Assembly: GCA_900542005.1 (NCBI GenBank)
Contig: UQLW01000011.1
Span: forward strand, 11,447-75,446
DNA length: 64,000 nt
Origin: an uncultured Eubacteriales bacterium
Lineage (GTDB): Bacteria > Bacillota > Clostridia > Christensenellales > UMGS416
Direction: 5' to 3'
Both the position numbers and the translations under genes were made by a program. Below the pieces are notes generated by a model. It saw only the letters and a program-made list of their open reading frames with translations. It was not told the origin of the DNA and did no database searches. How positions within the stretch are numbered: position 1 is the stretch's first letter; each line of letters opens with the position of its first letter. Positions 15,141 through 22,620 of the stretch are shown here, in pieces.

Positions 15141-15169
15141 TTGCGCTTGTCCCAAATTTCTGATAAAAT
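15141..15169 (+). promoter_or_regulatory. rplS promoter
   Basis: TTGCGC (15141-15146), 17 bases, TAAAAT (15164-15169), giving a leader of about 65 bases before the L19 start. Confidence 0.6.
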
Positions 15170-15239
15170 GATGCTTGTTGTGAACACGGACGGTCCTCTG
15201 CTAAGCTGGCATGAACGTCTATGATGAAGGAGGATCCCC

Positions 15240-15587
15240 ATGATTGATATTCGCACTATCGAACAGGAGCAGCTTCGTACGGATATCCCCGATTTCCGTG
15301 TCGGCGATACCGTGCGCGTCGAAGTGAAGGTCGTTGAAGGCACCCGCGAGCGCCTGCAGGCCTACGAGGGCGTGGTCATTGCCCGCCACAATGGTTCTAT
15401 CCGCGAAACCTTTACGGTGCGCCGCACTTCCTATGGCGTAGGTGTGGAGCGTACCTTCCCCCTGCACAGCCCCCGTATCGCCGAGATTAAGGTGATGCGC
15501 CGTGGTAAGGTGCGCCGCGCGAAGCTTTACTATCTGCGCGAGCTGACGGGCAAGGCTGCCAAGGTAAAGGATAAGAACAACTACTAA
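15240..15587 (+). CDS. rplS: 50S ribosomal protein L19
   Basis: 115 residues with the L19 hallmarks FRVGDTVRVEVKVVEG, RLQAYEGVVIAR, RRTSYGVGVERTFPLHSP and GKVRRAKLYYLRELTGKAA. It has its own promoter and terminator although it follows trmD. GAAGGAGGA precedes the start. Confidence 0.98.
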   Translation: MIDIRTIEQEQLRTDIPDFRVGDTVRVEVKVVEGTRERLQAYEGVVIARHNGSIRETFTVRRTSYGVGVERTFPLHSPRIAEIKVMRRGKVRRAKLYYLRELTGKAAKVKDKNNY

Positions 15588-15593
15588 TTGGAT

Positions 15594-15626
15594 AAAAGAA
15601 AGGCCCCCTAGCAGGGCCTTTCTTTT
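15594..15626 (+). terminator. rplS terminator
   Basis: AAAAGAAAGGCCC and GGGCCTTTCTTTT form a 13-bp perfect stem with a 7-base loop, with T-rich 3' arm. Confidence 0.9.
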
Positions 15627-15656
15627 ATGGAGACGGATGACGAAGACCGGCGGTTC

Positions 15657-15685
15657 TTGACAAAGGCGGCCGGTGGAGGCACAAT
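15657..15685 (+). promoter_or_regulatory. pduL promoter
   Basis: TTGACA (15657-15662), 17 bases, CACAAT (15680-15685); AAAGGAGG follows before the start codon. Confidence 0.7.
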
Positions 15686-15713
15686 AGAACTATCACCAAA
15701 GGAGGATCAAATC

Positions 15714-16292
15714 ATGTCTGAAAAGTCATTTCTGGTAGAGGTTTCCGCCCGCCATGTGCATCTGACCCAGGAGGATGTGGAAAAGCTCTTCGGCGCGGGC
15801 AAAACGCTGACCTATGTGCGCGACCTGTCCCAGCCCGGCCAGTTTGTATGTGAGGAGCGCGTGGAGGTTGTGGGCCCCAAGCGCACGCTGAGCAATGTCG
15901 TAATCCTGGGCCCTGTGCGCGCCCAGAGCCAGGTTGAGGTTTCGCTGACGGACTGCTTTACCCTGGGCGCTGTAGGCCCTGTGCGGGAAAGCGGCGACCT
16001 GGCGGGCTCCGCCCCCATCACCCTTAAGGGGCCGGCCGGCGAGGTGGAGCTGAAGGAAGGCCTGATCGTGGCCAAGCGCCATATCCATATGACGCCTGCC
16101 GACGCCGAGGAGATGGGCGTCAAGGATAAGGATATCGTGATGGTGCGGGTGGATACCGACCGCCCGCTCATTTTCGACGACTGCGTGGTGCGCGTCAGCC
16201 CCAAGTTTGCGTTGGCCATGCATGTGGACACGGACGAGGCCAACGCCGCCTTGATCGGACGTAAGGGCTGCCAGGGCCATATCGTCCGCTAA
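15714..16292 (+). CDS. pduL: PduL-type phosphate acyltransferase (phosphotransacetylase)
   Basis: 192 residues with the two zinc-binding PduL motifs, VSARHVHLT (~residues 10-18) and AKRHIHMTP (~120-128). PduL converts acyl-CoA plus phosphate to acyl-phosphate, classically propionyl-CoA in microcompartments. Here the protein begins directly with the catalytic barrel and has no N-terminal encapsulation helix, and no shell genes are nearby, so it is more likely the housekeeping phosphotransacetylase for acetate or propionate formation. Start at 15714 set by AAAGGAGGATC; 29 upstream in-frame codons run through the promoter. Confidence 0.92.
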   Translation: MSEKSFLVEVSARHVHLTQEDVEKLFGAGKTLTYVRDLSQPGQFVCEERVEVVGPKRTLSNVVILGPVRAQSQVEVSLTDCFTLGAVGPVRESGDLAGSAPITLKGPAGEVELKEGLIVAKRHIHMTPADAEEMGVKDKDIVMVRVDTDRPLIFDDCVVRVSPKFALAMHVDTDEANAALIGRKGCQGHIVR

Positions 16293-16381
16293 AAGGGGAT
16301 CGGATCAACCCCAAGCGCGCTGTTAGGGCCGGCTTCATAAAGACGTGGCCCCAAGCCGCCTGAAAACACACAAAAAAGCAT

Positions 16382-16434
16382 AAAACCCACTATGACGCTT
16401 TCAAAACGGAAAGTTGGCATAGTGGGTTTTCTTT
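16382..16434. terminator. Bidirectional terminator between pduL and the HIT gene
   Basis: AAAACCCACTATG pairs with CATAGTGGGTTTT and inner CTTTC with GAAAG, with an A-run before and T-run after, so it can end both convergent genes. Confidence 0.85.
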
Positions 16435-16462
16435 ACAAAACCCGATTTGCGAAAAGGAAGTC

Positions 16463-16957
16463 CTAGGACTTCCCGCAATCCCGGGATTGATATACTGGCA
16501 ACAGCCTATCGAGTTCTCTTGACAATGCGTTTTTCATTTCGTCAAGCTCATCATCTGAGGGCCTTGCTTCGGGTGAGTTCATTTTTTCTATCGGATACCA
16601 CCATACCGGGCCGCCCTTTTTGCCGCATTCATACCCAGCAAGGTCACCGTTATATCTTGGGAAGAGATGCCAATGCAGATGTGCATCCCCGTTCCCAAGA
16701 AGCTCGCAGTTCATTTTATCCGCACCAAAGGCCCTATACACAGCTTCCGATACAATAGACATTTCTTCAAGGAATTTCAACTTATCATCATGTTTCAGAT
16801 AAAACAATTCCGTTTGATGTTGCTTGCATAGAAATAGGGTATACCCCTTAAAGTGCTGAAAATCGCCTATAACGACATAACCAGTTTCAAGCTCCCGGAC
16901 AAAATAAGGATTGGCGCCTCTTTGAATCAGCGCAATTCTATCACAGATTAAACACAT
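16463..16957 (-). CDS. HIT-family nucleotide hydrolase/transferase-like protein
   Basis: 164 residues with the histidine triad HLHWHLFPRY (His-x-His-x-His) at about residues 93-102 and CLICDR at the N-terminus. HIT proteins hydrolyse or transfer nucleotidyl groups on the middle histidine. The C-terminal ~50 residues extend past the HIT core and contain WWYP. The gene and its flanks are visibly richer in A/T than all neighbours, and it is a lone gene between terminators, both hints of recent acquisition. Start supported by GCGGGGGC 7 bases upstream. Confidence 0.88.
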   Translation of the reverse strand: MCLICDRIALIQRGANPYFVRELETGYVVIGDFQHFKGYTLFLCKQHQTELFYLKHDDKLKFLEEMSIVSEAVYRAFGADKMNCELLGNGDAHLHWHLFPRYNGDLAGYECGKKGGPVWWYPIEKMNSPEARPSDDELDEMKNALSRELDRLLPVYQSRDCGKS

Positions 16958-17220
16958 AAAAAAGCCCCCGCTTCTTCAAAATGAAACTGTATCTCAATCC
17001 TACCATATCCTGCGCATAGAAACAAGAAAAGCCACCTCCCTATGCAGCCCTCCCGATGCGCGCTTTTTGTTTCGATGAGGCCTACAGGCGGTAGATTGCT
17101 GAATGGCCAGCCTGCCATGGAATTTGTTTTTCAACAAGAAATTATCGAAAAGCAATAAATAATGATTGAAATACGATGCATTCCATGGTATCCTATGAGG
17201 GAAAGAAAGGAGTGTGCCCC
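16958..17220. other. Spacer between divergent HIT and DUF2975 genes
   Basis: 263 bases holding the presumed divergent promoters. A 14-bp inverted repeat TTGTT-TTTC-AACAA lies at 17124-17137, about 85 bases before the DUF2975 start; it could be an operator for the XRE regulator encoded next. No small gene recognised. Confidence 0.4.
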
Positions 17221-17676
17221 ATGAATTGGAATCAGAACCGATCGGTTAAGCTTTCGCAGGGCTGCCTTATCGCCTTTGCGGCGCTGCTGGCAGCGGCCGA
17301 TATTGGCGGGTACTGGCTGACGCGCTGGGCCGTATCCATCTCCCGCACGCTGCATGGAGCCTGGGATGGCGCGCTGCTGATGACGACCCTGTATACCTGC
17401 AGCGTATTGGCTTGGGTGCTGCTTTTTGCGCTGTGGCGGCTGCTGCGGAATATGCAAAGGGGTGTGGTGTTTGACGCCGGGAACGTCCGCTATCTTCGGA
17501 TTACCAGCTGGTGCTGCTTTGGCGCCTGCCTGATATGCTTTGCCAGCAGCTTTTATTGCCTGCCCATTCTGCTGATCGCCATTGCGGCCGGCTTTATGGG
17601 GCTCATCGTCCGCATCGTAAAGAATGTTTTTGAGCAGGCGATTACGATGAAGGATGAACTGGACCTTACTGTATAG
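17221..17676 (+). CDS. DUF2975-family four-helix membrane protein
   Basis: 151 residues with four predicted transmembrane helices (about 12-32, 52-75, 95-118, 120-142), the layout of DUF2975, and the motif MQRGVVFDAGNVRYLRI between helices 2 and 3, typical of the family. Start at 17221 follows AAAGGAG. It is 9 bases ahead of a small XRE regulator, an arrangement usual for this family, whose function is unknown. Confidence 0.8.
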   Translation: MNWNQNRSVKLSQGCLIAFAALLAAADIGGYWLTRWAVSISRTLHGAWDGALLMTTLYTCSVLAWVLLFALWRLLRNMQRGVVFDAGNVRYLRITSWCCFGACLICFASSFYCLPILLIAIAAGFMGLIVRIVKNVFEQAITMKDELDLTV

Positions 17677-17685
17677 GGGGCGGGT

Positions 17686-17937
17686 ATGAGAATTGTCGTG
17701 AACCTGGACGTTATGATGGCAAAGCGGAAGATATCCGCCGGCGAGCTGGCCGAGCGGGTGGGCATTACCCCGGCCAATCTCTCCATATTGAAGAATAACA
17801 AGGCCAAGGCTATCCGGTTTTCCACGCTGATGGCGCTTTGCCATGAGCTGGGTTGCCAGCCGGGCGAGCTGCTGGAATTTATCGATGATGACATGCCTTC
17901 GCAGAAGGCAACAGACAGGGAGGGACCGATGACATGA
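17686..17937 (+). CDS. XRE (YozG-like) transcriptional regulator
   Basis: 83 residues. A Cro/C1 helix-turn-helix covers about residues 8-66: MMAKRKISAGELAERVGI, then TPANLSILKNNKAKAIRF and a CQPGELLEF end, the compact YozG type. It overlaps the next gene by 4 bases and probably regulates this three-gene cassette. Confidence 0.88.
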   Translation: MRIVVNLDVMMAKRKISAGELAERVGITPANLSILKNNKAKAIRFSTLMALCHELGCQPGELLEFIDDDMPSQKATDREGPMT

Positions 17938-19226
17938 GCCAGTCATATGAGCCGCTGTCCGGCCAGACCGTGGACAGACAGAAGCCGGCAGCGCGGCCAG
18001 CGCCGGCGCTTTGGGAGCGTATTGCCCTTTGGGTCAGCTATGGGGCTGCCCTGCTGTATACCTATTGCGACATTAGCGCCTACCAGGGCGGGACGGCGGC
18101 GCTGGCCGCCTTTGCCCTGATCCTTACCGTGGGCACAGAGCTGGTCTGCCGGAAGCAGAAAAGAAGCTGGGAGAGCTATGTCTGGCTGGGCTGCCTTTGG
18201 GTGATCGTGGCCGGCTGCCTTATGGGGCGGAATCAGGTATGGGGAGAGAAGGCCTGGCTCTTTCTGCACCTTTTCGCCGTATACTATGTATTGGTCCGGT
18301 CCGGACGGCTGCTGGAGGGCGAAACCGGCCGGTTTTTCCTCCTGGACGGACTGAACGCCTTGATCATTTTCCCCTTAAAGCGGTTGTTCCTCAGGGCTCA
18401 GGTGCTATGGGATACGCTGGCCTGCGCGATACGGCCCAAGGGGAAGGATGGAGGATATGGACGCCTGGGCACGGCTGCGGCTATCCTGGTTGCCATGCTG
18501 CTCTTCTGGGGAGCCTTGGCCCTGCTTTCGGCGGCGGACGATACCTTCGACCGGGTGCTGGGCGGCCTGATCCGGAGAATACGCATCGACCATATGGGGG
18601 AATTCGTGCTGCGGCTGATGGTCAGCCTGCCCGTTGGCGCGTATCTGTATGGCCTGGTGGCCGGTACGCAGCGGGAGAGCCCAGCGCTGCTGGCCCAGCG
18701 GGGCAGCTCGATCCTCGCCGGTATGTCGGCGCTCCGCCGGGTACCCTCCGGTGTCTGGACAGGGCTGATGGCCGGATTTGTCCTGCTGTATATGGTCTTT
18801 TTCGGCATCCAGGGGGGCTATCTCTTCGGCGCCTTCACCCATACGCTTCCGGCAGATTTTACGGTGGCCCAATACGCCAGGCAAGGCTTCTTCGAGCTTT
18901 GCTGGATCGTGGGATTGAATTTTACCCTTTTAGCGGCCGTGATGGCCAGCGGCAGCCAACCGCTGCGGCGGCATAAACCGGCCAAAATCATGGCCACGAT
19001 CCTGCTGGCCCAATGCATGCTGTTCGCTTTGATCGCCTTTTCCAAGCTTTACCTCTACATCAGCTGCTTTGGGTTTACGCCGCTTCGCCTGCAAAGCAGC
19101 TGGCTGGTAACCGTTATTGCCGCGGGGTGCCTTGCCAGCCTGTATGGCCTCTGGTCCGGCAGAAAGGTCTCCGGCAAATGGCTCCTGTTCAGTGCGGTTT
19201 CCCTGGCGCTGCTGCATCTGGTATAG
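17934..19226 (+). CDS. DUF4173-type polytopic membrane protein
   Basis: 430 residues with about 10-11 hydrophobic helices and a polar 25-residue N-terminus. The YARQGFFEL segment followed by a long hydrophobic helix is what I associate with DUF4153/DUF4173 proteins, which are often encoded beside DUF2975/XRE pairs. No enzymatic motif is evident. It overlaps the regulator gene by 4 bases (ATGA) and is followed by a terminator. Function unknown. Confidence 0.75.
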   Translation: MSQSYEPLSGQTVDRQKPAARPAPALWERIALWVSYGAALLYTYCDISAYQGGTAALAAFALILTVGTELVCRKQKRSWESYVWLGCLWVIVAGCLMGRNQVWGEKAWLFLHLFAVYYVLVRSGRLLEGETGRFFLLDGLNALIIFPLKRLFLRAQVLWDTLACAIRPKGKDGGYGRLGTAAAILVAMLLFWGALALLSAADDTFDRVLGGLIRRIRIDHMGEFVLRLMVSLPVGAYLYGLVAGTQRESPALLAQRGSSILAGMSALRRVPSGVWTGLMAGFVLLYMVFFGIQGGYLFGAFTHTLPADFTVAQYARQGFFELCWIVGLNFTLLAAVMASGSQPLRRHKPAKIMATILLAQCMLFALIAFSKLYLYISCFGFTPLRLQSSWLVTVIAAGCLASLYGLWSGRKVSGKWLLFSAVSLALLHLV

Positions 19227-19247
19227 GGCGGGCTTGAAGCATCGTGA

Positions 19248-19276
19248 GGCTGCGGCATCCTTTCCGCAGCCTTTTT
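19248..19276 (+). terminator. Terminator after the DUF4173 gene
   Basis: GGCTGCGG and CCGCAGCC arms with an 8-base loop, then TTTTT. Confidence 0.85.
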
Positions 19277-19346
19277 GATGGGATGGAGGATGGCTGCGCG
19301 GCGGGGGAGCGGCGAAAACCTCTGGCACAAGGGAACAGGAGGCTGC

Positions 19347-19375
19347 TTGTATTTCCCAAATGGATCGAGTACACT
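19347..19375 (+). promoter_or_regulatory. Promoter of the glycosidase-like gene
   Basis: TTGTAT (19347-19352), 17 bases, TACACT (19370-19375). Confidence 0.55.
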
Positions 19376-19424
19376 AGACCGTATAAGGATAAACCGCCCC
19401 CAGAACTATTCAGGAGGATCAAGC

Positions 19425-20654
19425 ATGAATACTCGGATGGATCGTGCGCGATTGAACATCGGCGCTTATTTCCTGGCCCCCTATGCGAGGGATGAAAGGC
19501 ATGTCCGCGAGGTTGCCGAATGCGGTATCGATTTTATCGTATGCATGGACCCCGACCGGCCCGCCCTCGACCGGATGCACCGGTACGGCATCGGCGCGAT
19601 CGTGACCCAGGTGCTGCCGGGCTGGTGGGGCGGCGATGGAGACAATGCCGGAAAAATGGAGGAAACAAATCCAATATCGGGCTATGAGGCTGCGGCCGCT
19701 GCCTTTGAAGACCATCCGGCCATTTGGGGTATCGATGCGGGCGACGAGCCTTCGGCGCTGGATTTCCCCTATTACGGCCGGGTCATGGATCTGGTGGAGC
19801 GCAGCTTTCCCCATCAGTTTGCTTATTTGAATCTATATCCTAACTATGCTTCGGTGGCGGTCAATACGGCCAATGAAACGGTCAACCAATTGGGGACGGC
19901 CACCTATGCCGAGCACATCGATCAGTATTGCCAGCATGTGGGGACCGATTATATCTGTTATGATTTTTATATGTATTCGGCCAGCGTGGAGGGCGCCTAT
20001 GAGAACCTTAGGATCGTTTCAGAGGCATGCCTGCGTACCGGACGAAGCATGTGGATCGTATTGCAGGTGAATTCAAGCCGCGAAGCGGAATGGATCACGG
20101 AGAACCAGCTGCGCTTCCAGGCCTATTCCGCCCTGGCCTTTGGCGCGGAAAATATCATCTGGGGGTGCTATACGGCCGGCTGGTGGTATAACCAGGTGCT
20201 GGACGAGAACGGTGAAAAGACCCAGCAGTATGACAAGCTTAAAGCGGTCAATGCCGAGCTGCATACGCTGGGCGGGGCCTATATGGGCTACCGCCGGGTA
20301 TCGACGCATTTTGTGGGCTTCCAGGGCGACCCTGTGATGGATAAGGTCCGCCAGGCGCCGGTTAGCGCCCTGAATACGGGGATTTTCTCCGGCCTGCGCG
20401 AGGAGAAGGGCGGCAGCCTGCTGGTAGGACAGATGGTTTCGCGGGCCGGGGACGGCTCCTATGCGCTGATGGTCTGCAACGCGGCAGATCCCTTGGATAC
20501 GGCGGCTTCCACGGCCTATGTGCGGTTCAAGGCGGACGGCCGCCAGATACGGATCATAACCGGCGCGGGCGAGATAACGCCCCAGAGGCAGGCCGACGGC
20601 AGCTACCGCTTCCCGCTGCCCAGCTGCGTGGGCGCGCTGGTGATCGCCAGGTAA
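19425..20654 (+). CDS. Glycoside-hydrolase-like (beta/alpha) barrel protein, cytosolic
   Basis: 409 residues, start at 19425 set by CAGGAGGA. No signal peptide. The N-terminal ~310 residues look like a TIM barrel of the GH5/GH42/GH-A type: GIDFIVCMD, WGIDAGDEPS with adjacent acids, YICYDFYMYS, MWIVLQVN and IIWGCYTAGWW strands in order. The C-terminal ~100 residues look like a small beta domain. I cannot assign a CAZy family; the acid/base may be E in GDEPS (~residue 107). It stands alone between a promoter and a 50-bp palindrome. Substrate unknown. Confidence 0.6.
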   Translation: MNTRMDRARLNIGAYFLAPYARDERHVREVAECGIDFIVCMDPDRPALDRMHRYGIGAIVTQVLPGWWGGDGDNAGKMEETNPISGYEAAAAAFEDHPAIWGIDAGDEPSALDFPYYGRVMDLVERSFPHQFAYLNLYPNYASVAVNTANETVNQLGTATYAEHIDQYCQHVGTDYICYDFYMYSASVEGAYENLRIVSEACLRTGRSMWIVLQVNSSREAEWITENQLRFQAYSALAFGAENIIWGCYTAGWWYNQVLDENGEKTQQYDKLKAVNAELHTLGGAYMGYRRVSTHFVGFQGDPVMDKVRQAPVSALNTGIFSGLREEKGGSLLVGQMVSRAGDGSYALMVCNAADPLDTAASTAYVRFKADGRQIRIITGAGEITPQRQADGSYRFPLPSCVGALVIAR

Positions 20655-20740
20655 ATACGGCAACGCATGCGGAGGGCCGGAGGCTGGGAAAGATTGGCGC
20701 CTCGGGAGCCTTTTAAGCGTTTTGCCTGGCGGTGAATAGG

Positions 20741-20790
20741 CAAGAAGCAGGAAACACCGGCCCATATGGGCCGGTGTTTCCTGCTTCTTG
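20741..20790. terminator. 50-bp perfect palindrome between convergent genes
   Basis: Two 25-base arms with no spacer, centred on ATGGGCCCAT-like CCCAT|ATGGG, are perfectly complementary. It lies between the stop of the glycosidase-like gene and the convergent ABC exporter gene and probably terminates both, although T-tracts are weak. Such a long perfect palindrome is unusual for a simple terminator. Confidence 0.7.
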
Positions 20791-20823
20791 GTTGGCTGTA
20801 AGGCGGCGCGCCTGGGATATAGG

Positions 20824-22620
20824 CTATAGCGCCTCCAGGAACTGATATTGAGCGCGGGTGAGCTCATAGTATTCGCCCTTTTTAGCCATCAGCTCGTCAT
20901 GGGTGCCGGCTTCCATGATCTTGCCATGATCCACCACCATAATGTTGTCGGCGGAGCGGATGGTGGAAAGCCGGTGAGCGATGACAAAGGAGGTGCGGTT
21001 CTTAAGCAGCACATCCAGCGCGCGCTGAATCAGAATTTCCGTATGGGTATCGATGGCGGCCGTCGCCTCATCCAGGATCAGGATTTTGGGATCGGCCAAT
21101 AGCGCGCGGGCAAAGGCAATGAGCTGCTTCTGCCCCACAGATAGCCGGGAGCCGCGCTCGTTTACCTGGGTATTATAGCCGTCCTCCATCCGCAGGATGA
21201 AGTCGTGGGCATGGACAGCCTTGGCCGCCTCGATGGCTTCTGCCTCGGTGGCATCCTTACGGCCATAGCGGATATTGTCCATAATGGTACCGGAGAAGAT
21301 GAAGGTATCCTGGAGCATGATGCCCATTTGCCGGCGCAGGGAAGATAGCTCCACGTCGCGGACATCGTGGCCGTCTACCTTGACGGCGCCGCTGTGTACG
21401 TCATAGAACCGCGTGACAAGGTTGATAACGGTGGATTTGCCGGCGCCAGTAGGGCCGACCAGGGCGATGGTCTGGCCGGGCTCCGCCACGAAGGAGACGT
21501 CGTCCAGCACCACCTGCTGCGGATCGTAGCCAAAGGTTACATGATCGAACTCGACCCGGCCCTGGATGGGCGGCATCTCGGGCGCGCCGGGCTTGCTGTC
21601 CACGGAGATGGGGGTATCCATGATGTCATAGATGCGCTCCAGCGAGGCCATAGCGACGAGGATCTGATTGTACAGGTTGGCCAGGCCGTTGAGCGGGGCC
21701 CAAAAGCGGCCCAGGTACCAGATCATCGAAAGCAGCGTACCGACCGTAAGGTTCATAGCGGGATCCTGCATCCACCGCACGCCAAAGGAATAGATCAGGA
21801 TGGAACCCAGCATGGAAATGATCTCAAAGGTAGGCCAGAACAGGTTATTGATCCGGATGGCGGCCATCCAGGAGCGGTGAATATCCGCGTTGGTCTCCCG
21901 ATAAATGGAGGCGTTCTCCTCCTCCCGGACATAGGCCTGGGTGACCCGCACACCGGAGAGGCATTCATGCAGGTAACCGTTCATATTGGAAATCTTATGC
22001 CGGACCCTGCGCCAGGTGCGGGAGATGTGGGGCTTGAGGATGAAGATGAGGGCAAAGAGCAGCGGAAGGACCGAGAAGGAGACAAGGGCCAGCCGCCAGT
22101 CCAGAAAGAGCATGAGCCCAGCCACCATAAATACAGTCAGGATATTGCTCAGGGCGTTCACCAGGCCGTTGGCGAAAAGATCCAGCAGCGAATTGACGTC
22201 GTTGATGACGCGGACCATGATTTTGCCGGCCGAGCGGTTATCAAAGAAATCGAAGCCCAGGTTCTGGATGTGGTTGAAAAGATCCTCCCGCAGCGTTGCC
22301 AGGGCTTTGCGTCCGGCGATATCCATCAGCAGCACCTTAAAGCGAACCGCCAGCGCCGCGATGGTAGAAAAGGCAACCATCGCCAGGGCGTACCACTTCA
22401 GCACGGCATACCGCCCCTCGTTTACTGCGTCGACCGCGTCGCCCATCAGCAAGGGAGAGGCCAGACTGGTGGCGGAGGCGATGAACATCCACAGGATCGC
22501 AATGACCACGCTTTTCTTATAGGGGGCCAGATACCGGAACAGACGGCGCAGATAGGCAGCGTTAATCGGCGCCTCCAGCACCTCGTCGTCCGTCATTTTC
22601 ATCCGCTTGATTCTAGGCAT
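20824..22620 (-). CDS. ABC exporter half-transporter (subunit 2 of heterodimer)
   Basis: 598 residues: six transmembrane helices (about 30-330) and a nucleotide-binding domain with Walker A GPTGAGKST, Q-loop LQDTFIFSG, signature SVGQKQ and Walker B ILILDEATAAID, then the H-loop IAHRLST. It starts 8 bases inside the end of the upstream exporter gene, and the two together form a BmrCD/YheIH-type heterodimer. The signature is LSVGQ rather than LSGGQ, while the Walker B glutamate is present, so this may be the consensus-ATPase half with a slightly altered signature. Likely a drug or lipid exporter. Confidence 0.93.
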   Translation of the reverse strand: MPRIKRMKMTDDEVLEAPINAAYLRRLFRYLAPYKKSVVIAILWMFIASATSLASPLLMGDAVDAVNEGRYAVLKWYALAMVAFSTIAALAVRFKVLLMDIAGRKALATLREDLFNHIQNLGFDFFDNRSAGKIMVRVINDVNSLLDLFANGLVNALSNILTVFMVAGLMLFLDWRLALVSFSVLPLLFALIFILKPHISRTWRRVRHKISNMNGYLHECLSGVRVTQAYVREEENASIYRETNADIHRSWMAAIRINNLFWPTFEIISMLGSILIYSFGVRWMQDPAMNLTVGTLLSMIWYLGRFWAPLNGLANLYNQILVAMASLERIYDIMDTPISVDSKPGAPEMPPIQGRVEFDHVTFGYDPQQVVLDDVSFVAEPGQTIALVGPTGAGKSTVINLVTRFYDVHSGAVKVDGHDVRDVELSSLRRQMGIMLQDTFIFSGTIMDNIRYGRKDATEAEAIEAAKAVHAHDFILRMEDGYNTQVNERGSRLSVGQKQLIAFARALLADPKILILDEATAAIDTHTEILIQRALDVLLKNRTSFVIAHRLSTIRSADNIMVVDHGKIMEAGTHDELMAKKGEYYELTRAQYQFLEAL

